Positions 7,983-17,820 of a stretch of DNA of 64,000 nt are shown here, one piece after another. The notes under the pieces are model-generated. The model had not been told where the DNA came from. It saw nothing but the letters and a program-made list of their open reading frames with translations, and made no database searches. How positions within the stretch are numbered: position 1 is the first letter of the stretch; every line of letters starts with the position of its first letter. Made by a program: the position numbers and the translations under genes. Source of the stretch: Ga0077555 sp963741565 (GTDB taxonomy: Bacteria; Pseudomonadota; Alphaproteobacteria; Rhizobiales; Hyphomicrobiaceae); the NCBI GenBank assembly GCA_963741565.1, contig CAVUIK010000014.1:13005-77004 (forward strand), in the 5' to 3' direction.

Positions 7983-9542
7983 CTACATGGCGACCTGGAT
8001 CAGATTGGGTCCTCCGGAAGCCAACCCGGCATCCAATGCTTTGGCGAGTTGCTCAGCAGTATCGACACGGGACGCCTTCACGCCCATGCCGCGAGCCATC
8101 GCGACCCAGTCGAGATCAGGACGGGCGAGCGACAGCATATCCACGGCGCGCGGACCCGGGTTGCGGACGCCGACGTTCGTCAGCTCGCCGCGCAAAATAT
8201 TGTAGGTTCCGTTGGCGAAGATCAACGTCGTGATGTCGAGGCCCTCGCGCGCCATCGTCCACAGCGCCTGCAATGTATACATGGCACTGCCGTCACCGAT
8301 CATGGCGATGACCTTGCGGTTGGGGCAGGCGATGGCAGCACCAATGGCAACCGGCATGCCGTAGCCGATCGAACCGCCGCGGTTATTGATCCAGTCGTGG
8401 GGAGGGGCTCCCGCGGTCTCGGGGAAAAACTCGCGACCGGTCGTGACACTTTCGTCGACGATAATCGCGTTTTCCGGGATTTTGGCGCCAAGCACGGAGG
8501 CGATCGAGGTGGGCGAGATCGCGCCCGTGGGGAGCGCGGGCCGGCGCGATGCGGCGATCCGGGCTGGCGGTGTCTTCATGGCGTCGAGTTCGATTGCCAG
8601 CGCTTCGAGGGCTGCCTCCATGTCGTCCTCGAGGCCGGCAAGCTTTGTCGACGTCGCGCCCTTCGGCATCAAGAGGCTTGGTTTTTCGGGATAGGCAAAG
8701 AACGCAACGGGCTCTCGCGCGCCAACCAGAACGAGATTGCCGGCGGCCTGCATCACGCGCAGCGCCTGTTCGACGACATAGGGAATGCGTTCGACCTGGA
8801 CCCGGCCGGCGCCCCGTTCGAGGCGGGTGTTGGCGCCTTCCGTCAGGATGCCACAACCGGTCTTGGCGGCGATCCGCCCCGCAAGTTCGAGCGTGCGATG
8901 CCGCAAGGCTGTTCCGCCCATGAGCAAGGTTGCCTTTTCGCCGCTGCGCAACATGGCGGCGGCGGCCTTGACGGCGCCGTCCGAAACCTTGTTGGGAGCC
9001 GGCGCAGCAGCCGTCTCGGCGATGCCATCGGCGGGGCCCCATGCGGTGTCGGCAGGCAGGATCAGGGTTGCGATCTGTCCGGGTGTATGCCGCGCGGCAT
9101 GAATGGCAAGCGCACCGTCGGCCGCGATGGTGCGCGAGTTCGGCGACGTTTTTACCCAGTGTGACATAGGCCGCGCCACGCCCTCGATGTCGGAGGTGAG
9201 CGGCGCGTCGTGAGCGATGTGATAGGTCGCGTGTTCGCCGACAATATTCACGATCCCAGAGTTCGCTTTCTTGGCGTTGTGCAGGTTTGCGAGGCCGTTC
9301 GCAAGGCCGGGGCCGAGATGAAGTAGTGTCGATGCTGGTTTGTCCAGCATGCGGTAGTATCCGTCTGCGGCGCCCGTGACGACGCCCTCGAAGAGACCGA
9401 GGATGCAGCGCATGCCCGGCACCTTGTCGAGTGCCGCAACAAAGTGCATCTCGGATGTGCCAGGATTGGTGAAGCAGACATTCACATCGCCGGCGAGCAG
9501 TGTGCGCACCAGGCTCTCGGCTCCATTCATTTGCTCGGCCAT
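7983..9542 (-). CDS. Acetolactate synthase large subunit-like TPP enzyme
   Basis: 519 residues with the three-domain layout of ThDP enzymes: N-terminal pyrimidine-binding domain with the glutamate in GLFEGVVTGAADGY, a central domain, and a C-terminal pyrophosphate domain with GDGSAMYTLQALWTMAREGL and FANGTYNIL, the GDG-x(25)-N-type metal-binding signature. It is most like the IlvB-like, benzoylformate decarboxylase-like group; no small regulatory subunit gene is adjacent, so a role in branched-chain synthesis is doubtful. It lies 126 bases upstream of soxB on the same strand and divergent from an SDR gene. Confidence 0.85.
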   Translation of the reverse strand: MAEQMNGAESLVRTLLAGDVNVCFTNPGTSEMHFVAALDKVPGMRCILGLFEGVVTGAADGYYRMLDKPASTLLHLGPGLANGLANLHNAKKANSGIVNIVGEHATYHIAHDAPLTSDIEGVARPMSHWVKTSPNSRTIAADGALAIHAARHTPGQIATLILPADTAWGPADGIAETAAAPAPNKVSDGAVKAAAAMLRSGEKATLLMGGTALRHRTLELAGRIAAKTGCGILTEGANTRLERGAGRVQVERIPYVVEQALRVMQAAGNLVLVGAREPVAFFAYPEKPSLLMPKGATSTKLAGLEDDMEAALEALAIELDAMKTPPARIAASRRPALPTGAISPTSIASVLGAKIPENAIIVDESVTTGREFFPETAGAPPHDWINNRGGSIGYGMPVAIGAAIACPNRKVIAMIGDGSAMYTLQALWTMAREGLDITTLIFANGTYNILRGELTNVGVRNPGPRAVDMLSLARPDLDWVAMARGMGVKASRVDTAEQLAKALDAGLASGGPNLIQVAM

Positions 9543-9761
9543 CGCGAGATCGCTCCATCGTCAGGTTGCAGGATTGAAGGCGCGACCGCCCGGTCGATCG
9601 CCGCGAGCCGCTGGATTGCAGATTGTCTGTGCCACCGATCTTGCCCGAAAGTGGGCAAAAGTCCAACGTCGGCCGCGCATGAACCCCGGAACAATTGACT
9701 AGGCTCCGGGGATGACCAGCCCTAACCTCCGACCGGACTTGGCCCCAAGAGGAAATGCGAG

Positions 9762-10556
9762 ATGATGCCAGCGGAATACGATGTGACGGGCAAGGTCGTT
9801 CTCGTTACGGGTGCGGGGCGCGGCATCGGCAAGGGGATTGCCCAGGTGCTTGCGGAGGCCGGTGCGGATGTTGCGATCAACGCACTGACGCCGACGTATG
9901 TCGAGGGGCTTGCCGCTGAGATGTCGGCGGCGACGGGACGGCGGGTCATTCCGGTGATCGCGGACGTGACCAAGTCGGACGGCGCCAATCGTGCGGTCGC
10001 GGACGTGATCGCCAAGCTCGGACGGGTGGATGTGCTGGTCAACGCGCTTGGCGACTCGATCAGAAAACCTCTCGTTGCGCTTCCTGGCACCGCGGGCAGT
10101 GGCACACCGATCTCCGACGACGATCTGCGCTTCATCATGGACATCAACTTGACCGAGGCGTTGTTGTGCACGCGCGCGGTCGGTCCGCACATGCTCACGC
10201 GCAAATCCGGCAAGGTAATCAATGTCGCGGCGTGGACCGCGCATCAAGGTGGACGGGAGATCGTGCTCTACACGACGGCAAAGACGGCGCTCGCCGGCTT
10301 CACACGCGCTCAGGCGCTGGAGTGGGCGCCATTCGGAGTGCAGGTGAACTGCATAGCGCCGGGGCTGTTTCCCGATGTCGTCACCTCCGGCGAGCAGCGC
10401 GTGCGCGAAACCGCGGAGCGGGCGAAGACGGCCGTGCCACTTGGCCGGCCGGGAAAGCTGCGCGAGGCCGGGCTGCTGGCGCTTTACCTTGCGTCTGGAG
10501 CGTCAGACTACATGACCGGCCAAACCATCCTGCTCGATGGCGGAATGGGGCTGTAA
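9762..10556 (+). CDS. Short-chain dehydrogenase/reductase (SDR)
   Basis: 264 residues with the classical SDR signature: VLVTGAGRGIGKGIAQ for NAD(P) binding, VLVNALGDS in place of NNAG, catalytic YTTAKTALAGF (YxxxK) and the C-terminal LDGGMGL. A purine-rich AGAGGAAAT lies 9-17 bases before ATGATG; either ATG (9762 or 9765) may serve. It is divergent from the TPP enzyme across a 219-base gap, which may hold a shared promoter. The substrate is unknown. Confidence 0.9.
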   Translation: MMPAEYDVTGKVVLVTGAGRGIGKGIAQVLAEAGADVAINALTPTYVEGLAAEMSAATGRRVIPVIADVTKSDGANRAVADVIAKLGRVDVLVNALGDSIRKPLVALPGTAGSGTPISDDDLRFIMDINLTEALLCTRAVGPHMLTRKSGKVINVAAWTAHQGGREIVLYTTAKTALAGFTRAQALEWAPFGVQVNCIAPGLFPDVVTSGEQRVRETAERAKTAVPLGRPGKLREAGLLALYLASGASDYMTGQTILLDGGMGL

Positions 10557-10590
10557 AGAGCCAGGACGCTGATGGCGGGACGAGCTTGAT

Positions 10591-11730
10591 TTAGAGCAAC
10601 TGGTCCTGCTGGAGCTGCCAACCGTTGAAGGTCACATCGGCAAACGGCACCTGGTCGACGGGAAGGTCTGCGTCGAAGGTGTTCTCGAAGACCGGCACCG
10701 AAGGGTGCTCGCCGAGGATGTCGCCGGCAACGAGATCGGCCTCGCCATTCACGACAGCAAGGGCTGTGAATTCCATCAGTTCCGTTGTGTCGTCACCGCC
10801 AAGCAGCGCCGCATCGAACGACGCGAGATCTGCGAGTGCGTCATTGACGACGGGGTTCAGGGCCACGATGTCCTGTGTGCCGTCGTCGTTGTCGATCGTC
10901 TGAGCGATCGCGCGGCCTTGGTTGTCGTAGGTCGTCGTGATCCGTGCCCATGGCATGCGATTGTCAGGATCGAGGCCGACGGCCGAAGAGACGATCCCGT
11001 TGGTGAATTCAATGGTCCAGGTTGTCGTGTCGTCGTCGACGCGGGTCTGGGAAACCGGAGTCCAGTTGGCATCGTACTGGGTCGTGAGCGTCGTCCAATA
11101 GCTGGCACCCGACGGATCCCAGTTGACGATCTGGTGCGTGCCGTCGTCGTTGTCGGTCATCTGCGTGACGAGGCGGCCCTGGTCATCATAAAAAGTTGCG
11201 ACCTGCGACCACGTCATCCTGTTTTCTGGGTCGAGCCCAATCGCGGACTCCGGGCGCCCGTCGACGAACTGGATTGCCCAGACCGTCGTATCGTCGTCGG
11301 TCCGGGTTTGCGAGGTCGGGGTCCAGTTGGCATCATAGTTCGTGGTGAGGGACGTCCAATACTCGGTGTTGCCGGTGTCCCAGGTCACGATCTGGTGTGT
11401 GCCGTCGTCGTTGTCGATCGTCAGGGCGGCGGCAATACCTGCACTGTCATAGGTCGTCGTTGCCGTCGACCAGTCGACGCCATTGTCTGGGTCGACGCCA
11501 ACCGCGGAGGCCGGCTTGCCGTTCGCGAAGTCGATCGTCCAGGTCGCGCCGGTGTCGTCGACTCGGGTTTGCGAGATCGGCTCCCAACTGCTGTTGTAGA
11601 CGGTCGCATACGACGACCAGTACGCGCTGTTGGCGGGGTCCCAGTTGACGATCCGGTGCGTGCCATCGGGATTGTCGATGAGCTCGGAAATGGGGCGGCC
11701 TTGGCCGTCGTAGGTGATCGTCATAGTCAC
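10591..11730 (-). CDS. Protein of three 87-residue tandem repeats plus acidic tail
   Basis: 379 residues. Residues 6-92, 93-179 and 180-266 are full 87-residue repeats of equal length, and a fourth is cut after about 25 residues. Each unit begins TYDxQGRxI, then IDNDDGTHQIVxWD, YWTSLTTxYDANW, SQTRxDDDTTxWTI and SAVGLDPDNRMxW. The units are Asp/Thr/Trp rich, recalling YD-repeat or calcium-binding adhesin beads. The last 100 residues are acidic and non-repetitive. No signal peptide is visible at the N-terminus, so secretion, if any, would need a C-terminal signal. The function is not known to me. Confidence 0.75.
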   Translation of the reverse strand: MTMTITYDGQGRPISELIDNPDGTHRIVNWDPANSAYWSSYATVYNSSWEPISQTRVDDTGATWTIDFANGKPASAVGVDPDNGVDWSTATTTYDSAGIAAALTIDNDDGTHQIVTWDTGNTEYWTSLTTNYDANWTPTSQTRTDDDTTVWAIQFVDGRPESAIGLDPENRMTWSQVATFYDDQGRLVTQMTDNDDGTHQIVNWDPSGASYWTTLTTQYDANWTPVSQTRVDDDTTTWTIEFTNGIVSSAVGLDPDNRMPWARITTTYDNQGRAIAQTIDNDDGTQDIVALNPVVNDALADLASFDAALLGGDDTTELMEFTALAVVNGEADLVAGDILGEHPSVPVFENTFDADLPVDQVPFADVTFNGWQLQQDQLL

Positions 11731-12358
11731 GGGCTCGCTTGGATCGCTGGATCGAATTCAAAAGACGTCGAGGCGAGCGCAACGGTCCGGCACCGGGGGC
11801 GTGACTGTCCGCGAACGCTCATACAACTGAAAGGCGGTCGTCATTGCATGTGGGACTTCTTCCAAACGCCAATGTCGCTGAGAAATGTAACGCGACCGCT
11901 AAGATCGAAGTCAGCGGCGCTGGATTTGGCTTGGGGGAGAGCCGATTTTCGAAGCTGAATTGTAGGGCTGACATCGAGCCGGCCGTGATCGGCGAGGGAT
12001 GTCTCAAAATGTGCCGAGATTTCTGAAAAAATTCAGGTGTTGCCGTGGATCGATTGGAGCGGGCGATCAGGATTGTTCCGCAGGCTGGCAACATCAATGG
12101 CACAGCTCGGTTACGGGATTGAGCGCATGGGGCGAGCGAACCAAGGGTACCGGTTGCGGATTGTGAAGCTGACGGCGCCCAACCAGTCAAAACGGTAAGG
12201 GGATCGGCGGGCCGGAATGGGATCGTGCGCCACGCCCATTATGCCTATCGGGGGGCAAAATCGCCTGGATCACCAAGCCGGCTGGCGGGCTGTTTGCAAG
12301 CATTAGCATCGCGATCAGCCCCGGGCACTTGTTGCTGTCTGAGGCTTCCACTTCACAC
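11731..12358. other. Gap without recognisable gene
   Basis: About 630 bases. Several short open frames exist on both strands but none has a recognisable domain, a convincing ribosome-binding site or alpha-proteobacterial codon use. It is probably non-coding or decayed DNA between the tandem-repeat gene and a kinase remnant. Confidence 0.5.
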
Positions 12359-12808
12359 CTACTCGAGGTCCACCTGCAACACGATAGGATTTGAGCATGA
12401 CCCATCGAAACGCTGCTGATCGCATACCTCGGCACCTTTCTCGGTGCCCTTGGCCTTCCCACTGGCCTTCCTGGCGGCCCACCACGTGATGGCAAGCCAC
12501 ATTGTCCGATTCATGTCGCGCCGCTTCTTTGAAGCGATCCGTGGCGTCGACACGCTGATCTGGGCGTTGCTCTGGTCCCTGCCGCGTCGTCTCAGGAGAA
12601 ACGCACCGTACGCCTTGGCCGTATTGAACTCGCTTTGCGTCAGAGCAATGCGGCTCTCGGGATCACCGACCACGGGCCGCGTAATGTCTCGGCGCGGGAA
12701 GCGGAAACGAAGATCTCCGGCAAGCAAGGTTCTCGCTCGCGCGATGGGGCTATCCTTGCCGACGACGGATGGACCGACAATCAACGCGAGTATCCCGCGT
12801 TCGATCAT
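12359..12808 (-). pseudogene. Remnant of PhnN-like ribose 1,5-bisphosphokinase
   Basis: The first 75 or so residues resemble the P-loop kinase PhnN: ILALIVGPSVVGKDSPIARA (altered Walker A; GxSGxGKD expected), LAGDLRFRFPRRDITRPV and SEFNTAKAYGAFLL. After that the reading frame loses similarity and no LID or C-terminal kinase motifs follow. The Walker A has VGK where AGK is usual and Pro where Thr or Ser is expected. It stands alone, without other phn genes. I read it as a degraded fragment; the assignment rests on N-terminal similarity only. Confidence 0.45.
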
Positions 12809-13377
12809 GACGCCTCCGATCTCCGCTCGCGGTTCGTCTCCACGCTCATCGTGACAGTTCCGTGAATCTGCGGTCGCCTGCCAGCGCCAAACTTATTCAC
12901 CCGTGGCCGAACCGCCCTATGTGCTCGAGCGTATTGATTTCGAGTCCAGCCAAGCGACCGTCCGCATGTTGCTCCTCACGAATCGATGGCCACCTCGGCG
13001 GCAACCAACCCTTTGCCTAGCGGGCCAGCGGAGGAGCCGCCCACAGCATCAGCCGGTGCCATCGCTCGGCCGATGAAGGAGTTGTGGACTTTCAGGTTCT
13101 TGGTAGGATGCAGGTTCTGTATAGGATAGTCGAATGTAGAGGGGACGAGACGACGGCAACATCGTGGAGATTTGTCGGACGCTGGACTGATCGTGTCCGC
13201 CGCGTGCAGCGGGCCAGTGCCGGAGACGCGTCAAGGCACGACGTCGCGGGACGTAAGAAACTGGGGCGAAGCGAACTCTTCTATGGCGAATTGGCTGGGA
13301 AAGCGATGATCAGACCGAAATTTCATGCCTGCGGCAGCCGGCGCAGCTGGTTTGGCCTGTGCTGATCGGGCGACCGT
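12809..13377. other. Gap without recognisable gene, upstream of the sugar operon
   Basis: About 570 bases with short open frames that show no domain. The region should hold the promoter of the ABC operon beginning at 13378, but I see no clear operator or regulator gene next to it. Confidence 0.4.
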
Positions 13378-14892
13378 ATGCGTCTTGAGCCTGTAGCCTC
13401 GATGACAATGCCCCGTCCCCTGCTCGAACTTCGAGGCCTCGGAAAGTACTACGGTGGCAGGGCGGCGATCAGCGATGTTTCGCTCTCCGTATTGAAGGGC
13501 GAGGCCCACGCAATCGTCGGCGAGAATGGCGCCGGCAAGTCGACACTGATCAACATCCTGTCGGGAAACCTGCGACCTGACACGGGCAGCCTTCAGCTTG
13601 ATGGGGCGCCGCTGAAACTCGCGAGCCCGGCGGCGGCGCGCCGCCACGGCATTGCGGTGGTTCACCAGGAACTCACAATTATTCCGGCATTGACAGTGGC
13701 TGAGAACATTTGTCTTGGTCGGTTGCCCTCGCGCCGCTTTGGCTTCGTGGATTTTGCAGCCCTGCGTCAGACTGCTGCCGAGGCGCTTCGCCGGCTACAC
13801 CTCGACATCGACCCGGACACGCTTGCCGGCGTGTTGCCGATTGCGCAGCAGCAGATGGTCGAGATCGCCAAAGGCGTCGCGAGCGGAGCCCGCATCCTGG
13901 TCATGGATGAACCAACCTCATCACTTGGGCCACGGGAGGCCGAGCGTCTATGGGTCGTAACGGCCGAACTTCGGCGTCAAGGCACGACCGTTCTGTTTGT
14001 CTCGCATAAGCTCGACGAAGTGTTGGCCAATGCTCAAACGGTGAGCGTTATGCGCGACGGCCGTCTGATCGCGAGCGAGGCGGCCGCCGGCTACGATATA
14101 ACGCGTCTCGTCGCACTGATGGTTGGTCGCAACATCCCTGAGCAGGTTCAGCGTCGCACGGTTTCGACCACTGATACGGTGCTCCGCGTGCGTGGGCTTT
14201 CAAAGGGAACTGAGTTCATCGACGTCGGTTTTGACGTTAAGGCCGGCGAGATCATCGGGCTTTCTGGCCTTGTGGGTTCCGGTCGGACAGAAGTGGTTCG
14301 CTGCATCTTCGGCGCAGATCGACCGGATTCCGGCGAAGTCGAGTTCGCAGGCCAACGATTGCCGGGCGGCGATCCTCGAACAGCAATTGCAGCCGGGATG
14401 GGTTTTGTGCCTGAGAGCCGGAAAGAGCAGGGCCTGTTTTCCAATCTCGCAATCGTCGAGAACCTGTCGCTGCCAACTCGGCATACCGGTCCGTTCGGGC
14501 TGCTCCAGTCGCGCAAGGAACGGCAAGCCGGAAACGACGGAGTTCGCGCACTCAAGATTAACGCGCGTTCGCTTGACCAAAGCGTCGCAACCTTGTCCGG
14601 GGGCAATCAGCAGAAAGTGATCCTGGCGCGCTGGCTGCGGTTGGCTCCGCGCCTCCTGATTGTCGATGAGCCGACACGGGGCATTGACGTTGGCGCCAAA
14701 GCCGAAATCTACGACATCTTGAGAGCGCAAGCGGAGGCTGGCCGTGCGGTTCTGCTGGTATCCTCGGAGCTGCCGGAACTCCTCGCGCTTTCTGACCGCA
14801 TTATTGTCATGCGCGAGGGCAGGATCGCCGGCGAACTCAATCGCGCGGATGCAAACGAGGAGAGGCTCGGCAGACTTGCAATGGGATACTGA
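13378..14892 (+). CDS. Sugar ABC transporter, duplicated ATPase subunit (RbsA/XylG type)
   Basis: 504 residues with two tandem ABC domains. The first has the Walker A GENGAGKSTLINILSG and Walker B ILVMDEPTSSL; the second has a degenerate P-loop (GLSGLVGSGRTEVV), the signature LSGGNQQKVILARWL and LLIVDEPTRGIDVGAK. This double architecture is diagnostic of the CUT2 carbohydrate uptake family. The start may be the first ATG or the internal MTMPRPL at 13402. It is the first gene of a seven-gene operon and energises the two permeases that follow. Confidence 0.93.
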   Translation: MRLEPVASMTMPRPLLELRGLGKYYGGRAAISDVSLSVLKGEAHAIVGENGAGKSTLINILSGNLRPDTGSLQLDGAPLKLASPAAARRHGIAVVHQELTIIPALTVAENICLGRLPSRRFGFVDFAALRQTAAEALRRLHLDIDPDTLAGVLPIAQQQMVEIAKGVASGARILVMDEPTSSLGPREAERLWVVTAELRRQGTTVLFVSHKLDEVLANAQTVSVMRDGRLIASEAAAGYDITRLVALMVGRNIPEQVQRRTVSTTDTVLRVRGLSKGTEFIDVGFDVKAGEIIGLSGLVGSGRTEVVRCIFGADRPDSGEVEFAGQRLPGGDPRTAIAAGMGFVPESRKEQGLFSNLAIVENLSLPTRHTGPFGLLQSRKERQAGNDGVRALKINARSLDQSVATLSGGNQQKVILARWLRLAPRLLIVDEPTRGIDVGAKAEIYDILRAQAEAGRAVLLVSSELPELLALSDRIIVMREGRIAGELNRADANEERLGRLAMGY

Positions 14893-14920
14893 AAATCGCG
14901 CCTTGCGCGGTGACAAGGCG

Positions 14921-15880
14921 ATGTCTGGCCGCGCCACGTACGCGACCGGGCGCCGCGTCATGCGCCATATGGTCTGGGTCATTCTGGCTGCAGTCGTCCT
15001 TGTTCTTGCCGTCTCGCTTGACGCCTTCTGGACGCTGCCGAATATTCTCAACATTCTCAATCAAACATCCATCGTTGCGTTGCTTGCGATCGGCATCACG
15101 CTGGTGTTGGTGACGGGCCATTTCGATCTATCTGTCGGGGCGATTGTGACGCTCGCGGCCGTTGTTGCGATCCAAATGCAGCCGGTCGATGCGGCAGGCA
15201 CGCTCTCGGCAATTGCGGTGCCCTTGTTGCTGGGAATGATGGCTGGCGCAATCAATGGCGCGTTTGTCGGGGGTCTTGGCGCGAACTCGATCGTAACCAC
15301 GGTCGGCATGCAACTCGCGCTTGGTGGCCTCACCCTGGTCCTCGTTGCCGGCCAACATGTGCGGGTCGACAATGCGTCGGCAGCCTTCGTTGCGATCGGC
15401 GGTCGCGTGCTGGGCGTTCCGGTGTCCGTGATGATACTTGTGGCGATTGTCGCGCTCGCACATCTGCTGTTGGCTTACACGCTGCTCGGGCGGCATGTTC
15501 GGGCCATTGGCGGCAGTCCAGCAGCGGCAACGCTGGTCGGGATCCCGATCGCGCTCCGTGTGATCCAGATGTTCATGATCTCCGGCGTATTGGCGGCGCT
15601 CGCGGGCATAATCATGGCGGCGCGTGTGCGCAATCTCGATCCAACGTCGGGGGCCGGCTTGGAGCTGGCGGCGCTCACGGCGGCGGTGCTTGGGGGCACG
15701 AGGTTGACGGGAGGGCATGGCGATGTGCTGGCCACACTGGGCGGCGCACTCATTCTCGGTGTTGTCGCCAATGCGATGCGCTTACTGGATTTCTCCTACA
15801 GTCTGCAGTTGCTGTTGCAGGGCCTGGTGTTGCTCACAGCGGTCGCCCTCGATGCGCGCTACAGGGCGACCGATCGATGA
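14921..15880 (+). CDS. Sugar ABC transporter permease (RbsC family), first copy
   Basis: 319 residues, hydrophobic throughout with about eight to ten membrane segments. The family signature near residue 60 is GITLVLVTGHFDLSVGAIV and a second conserved stretch is AAVLGGTRLTGGHGDVLATL. The ATG at 14921 is chosen because the upstream open frame lies within the ATPase gene. It probably forms a heterodimeric channel with the next gene, with which it overlaps by ATGA. Confidence 0.92.
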   Translation: MSGRATYATGRRVMRHMVWVILAAVVLVLAVSLDAFWTLPNILNILNQTSIVALLAIGITLVLVTGHFDLSVGAIVTLAAVVAIQMQPVDAAGTLSAIAVPLLLGMMAGAINGAFVGGLGANSIVTTVGMQLALGGLTLVLVAGQHVRVDNASAAFVAIGGRVLGVPVSVMILVAIVALAHLLLAYTLLGRHVRAIGGSPAAATLVGIPIALRVIQMFMISGVLAALAGIIMAARVRNLDPTSGAGLELAALTAAVLGGTRLTGGHGDVLATLGGALILGVVANAMRLLDFSYSLQLLLQGLVLLTAVALDARYRATDR

Positions 15881-16860
15881 GTGATGTCTCTGTGCATCTC
15901 CGGCGCAATCGCGTGACCTTGCTGGCATTGTTGCCACTTGTCGCGTCGCTTGTCCTCGGGGCATCGTTCTGGTCCCCGGCCAACTTGCAGAGCCTGGTCG
16001 CGGCGGTCGCCGTCGAAGGCATCGCCTGTGTCGGGATGACGATCGTGATGGTGGCGGGGGGCTTCGACCTGTCGATCGGTTCGGTGATGGCGCTCGCAGG
16101 TTGCATTGTCGTTGGAGCTGAACAACTCGGACTGCCATTCGCTATTCTGCTTTCTCTCGGTGCCGCAGCGCTGGTTGGCCTGGCGAACGGATTGTTGGTT
16201 GGCGTACTGCGGATCAATCCATTCATTGCAACACTTGCCACGATGATCATCGTGCGCGCGCTGGTGCTGACCGCCACGGCTTCTGAGCCTGTGTCGGGAA
16301 ACGAGACAGCGCTCATGGAATTTGCGCGTGGCAGCATCGCGGGCGTCCCGCAGGTTGGCTTAATTCTGCTGGGCTTGGCATCGATCGGTCATGTCTTTCT
16401 CACGCATCACGCATTTGGTCGCGATGTATTTGCTCTTGGAGGCAATGAGGCGGCGGCGCGAGCATCCGGCATCGAGACAGTCCGCTTGAAAGTCATCTGT
16501 TACACCGCATGTGGTTTTTGCGCAGGCGTTGCCGGAGTTCTGCTGGCCGGCCGCCTCAATACTGGCTCCCCCATCATCGGCGAGCAGGCCGCACTCAACG
16601 TCATAACGGCAGTCCTGCTCGGCGGCACCAGCATGACGGGCGGCGCCGGGTCGATTTGGGGCTCGATTGCCGGATTGCTTTGTATCGGCGTACTCGAGAG
16701 CGTGATGCGCTTATTGGACATCCCGGCTTACTGGCAACGGGTCTTGCAGGGTGGACTGTTGCTGGCGATCATCGCTGCAGATAGGCTTGCTGCCAAAAGG
16801 GTGGGTCGACGGGCACGAAACGTTGCCGACGAGGCCGGAGATAAAGGGAGGGTTTCATGA
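15877..16860 (+). CDS. Sugar ABC transporter permease (RbsC family), second copy
   Basis: 327 residues with the BPD_transp_2 signature GMTIVMVAGGFDLSIGSVMA and VLLGGTSMTGGAGSIWGSI. Its ATG overlaps the stop of the first permease, and its own stop overlaps the start of the binding-protein gene, so the three are translationally coupled. The C-terminus is Arg/Lys rich and cytoplasmic. Confidence 0.92.
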   Translation: MSDVSVHLRRNRVTLLALLPLVASLVLGASFWSPANLQSLVAAVAVEGIACVGMTIVMVAGGFDLSIGSVMALAGCIVVGAEQLGLPFAILLSLGAAALVGLANGLLVGVLRINPFIATLATMIIVRALVLTATASEPVSGNETALMEFARGSIAGVPQVGLILLGLASIGHVFLTHHAFGRDVFALGGNEAAARASGIETVRLKVICYTACGFCAGVAGVLLAGRLNTGSPIIGEQAALNVITAVLLGGTSMTGGAGSIWGSIAGLLCIGVLESVMRLLDIPAYWQRVLQGGLLLAIIAADRLAAKRVGRRARNVADEAGDKGRVS

Positions 16861-17819
16861 CCGTCATCGATCGGCGCGTTGCACTCGGCACCGGCCTATT
16901 TGCGGTCGTGTCGTATTGCTCTGGAGCAGGCCTAGTGGCCGCCCAAAGCAAGGTCACGATTGGCCTATCACAGCCCAATCTTGGCTGGCCCTATATTGCG
17001 GCCTACACTAAGGCATTCCAGGCCGCCGTAGCACAGAACCCGAACGTCGCAGTTGTCATCACCAGCGCCGACAGCGACATCGCCAAGCAGTCCCGCGACA
17101 TGGAAAGCCTCGTCGCGCGCAAAGTCGATATTATTCTGGTCTGCTCGCTTGACGGCAACGCCATAGTTCCATCGATCAAGGCGGCGCGCGATGGGAAGAT
17201 TCCGGTTCTCGCCGTATCGAACGAGCCGGCGGCTGCGGGACAGGCGCTGATCTCCGGCTATTCCGGCCCGGACGACCATCTGCAGGGGGTACTCGCGGCC
17301 GAACTCATGCACGACGCACTCGGCGGCAAAGGCAACATCGTGATGATCGAGGGTACCCCCGGGCAGAGCACGACGCTTGCGCGGCGCAAGGGCTTCGAGG
17401 AGCGCCTGAAGGCTCTCAACTCCGGCATCAAGATTATCGCGCGCCAGTCTGCCAGCTGGGATCCCTTGAAGGCTAAGGCGATCATGGAGGATTTTCTGAC
17501 GACGCATGGCGAGCGGATCAACGGTCTGTTCAGCCAGGATGACAATACCGCGGCGTCGGCTGCGGAGGTGGCGAAGGCGGCAGGCAAGTTGCAGAATATC
17601 AAGATCGTCGGCGTCGGCGGCAGCAAGAATGGCGTTGCCGCGATCAAGAGCGGGCTGTTGCATGCGACGGTCGATCAGTCGCCGACTGCGGATGCCACGC
17701 AAGGCCTGCGGTTGGCGCTCGAAATCGTGGGTGGGAAAGCACCGGCCCAGAAGCGTAACATCATTCCGATGCCAAAGATCACGGCTGCCAACGTCGCGCA
17801 GTTCCAAGGTGAATGGTGA
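16857..17819 (+). CDS. Periplasmic sugar-binding protein (RbsB type)
   Basis: 320 residues with an N-terminal export signal of about 30 residues (MTVIDRRVALGTGLFAVVSY) ending near VAAQ. The mature part is a type I periplasmic binding protein (Peripla_BP_4): IGLSQPNLGWPY, the ribose-family DSDIAKQSRDMESLVARKVD, GLFSQDDNTAASAAEV and VGVGGSKNGVAAIKSG. It delivers the substrate to the CUT2 transporter. The sugar cannot be read from the sequence; the downstream kinase and deaminase point to an amino sugar. Confidence 0.92.
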   Translation: MTVIDRRVALGTGLFAVVSYCSGAGLVAAQSKVTIGLSQPNLGWPYIAAYTKAFQAAVAQNPNVAVVITSADSDIAKQSRDMESLVARKVDIILVCSLDGNAIVPSIKAARDGKIPVLAVSNEPAAAGQALISGYSGPDDHLQGVLAAELMHDALGGKGNIVMIEGTPGQSTTLARRKGFEERLKALNSGIKIIARQSASWDPLKAKAIMEDFLTTHGERINGLFSQDDNTAASAAEVAKAAGKLQNIKIVGVGGSKNGVAAIKSGLLHATVDQSPTADATQGLRLALEIVGGKAPAQKRNIIPMPKITAANVAQFQGEW

Positions 17820-17820
17820 C

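Noticed and set aside
10591..11730. Plus-strand frame (10705-11958) as the coding strand of the repeat region
   Set aside because: The minus strand gives regular 87-residue units with Asp/Trp/Tyr patterns; the plus-strand product is low-complexity Val/Arg/Gly.
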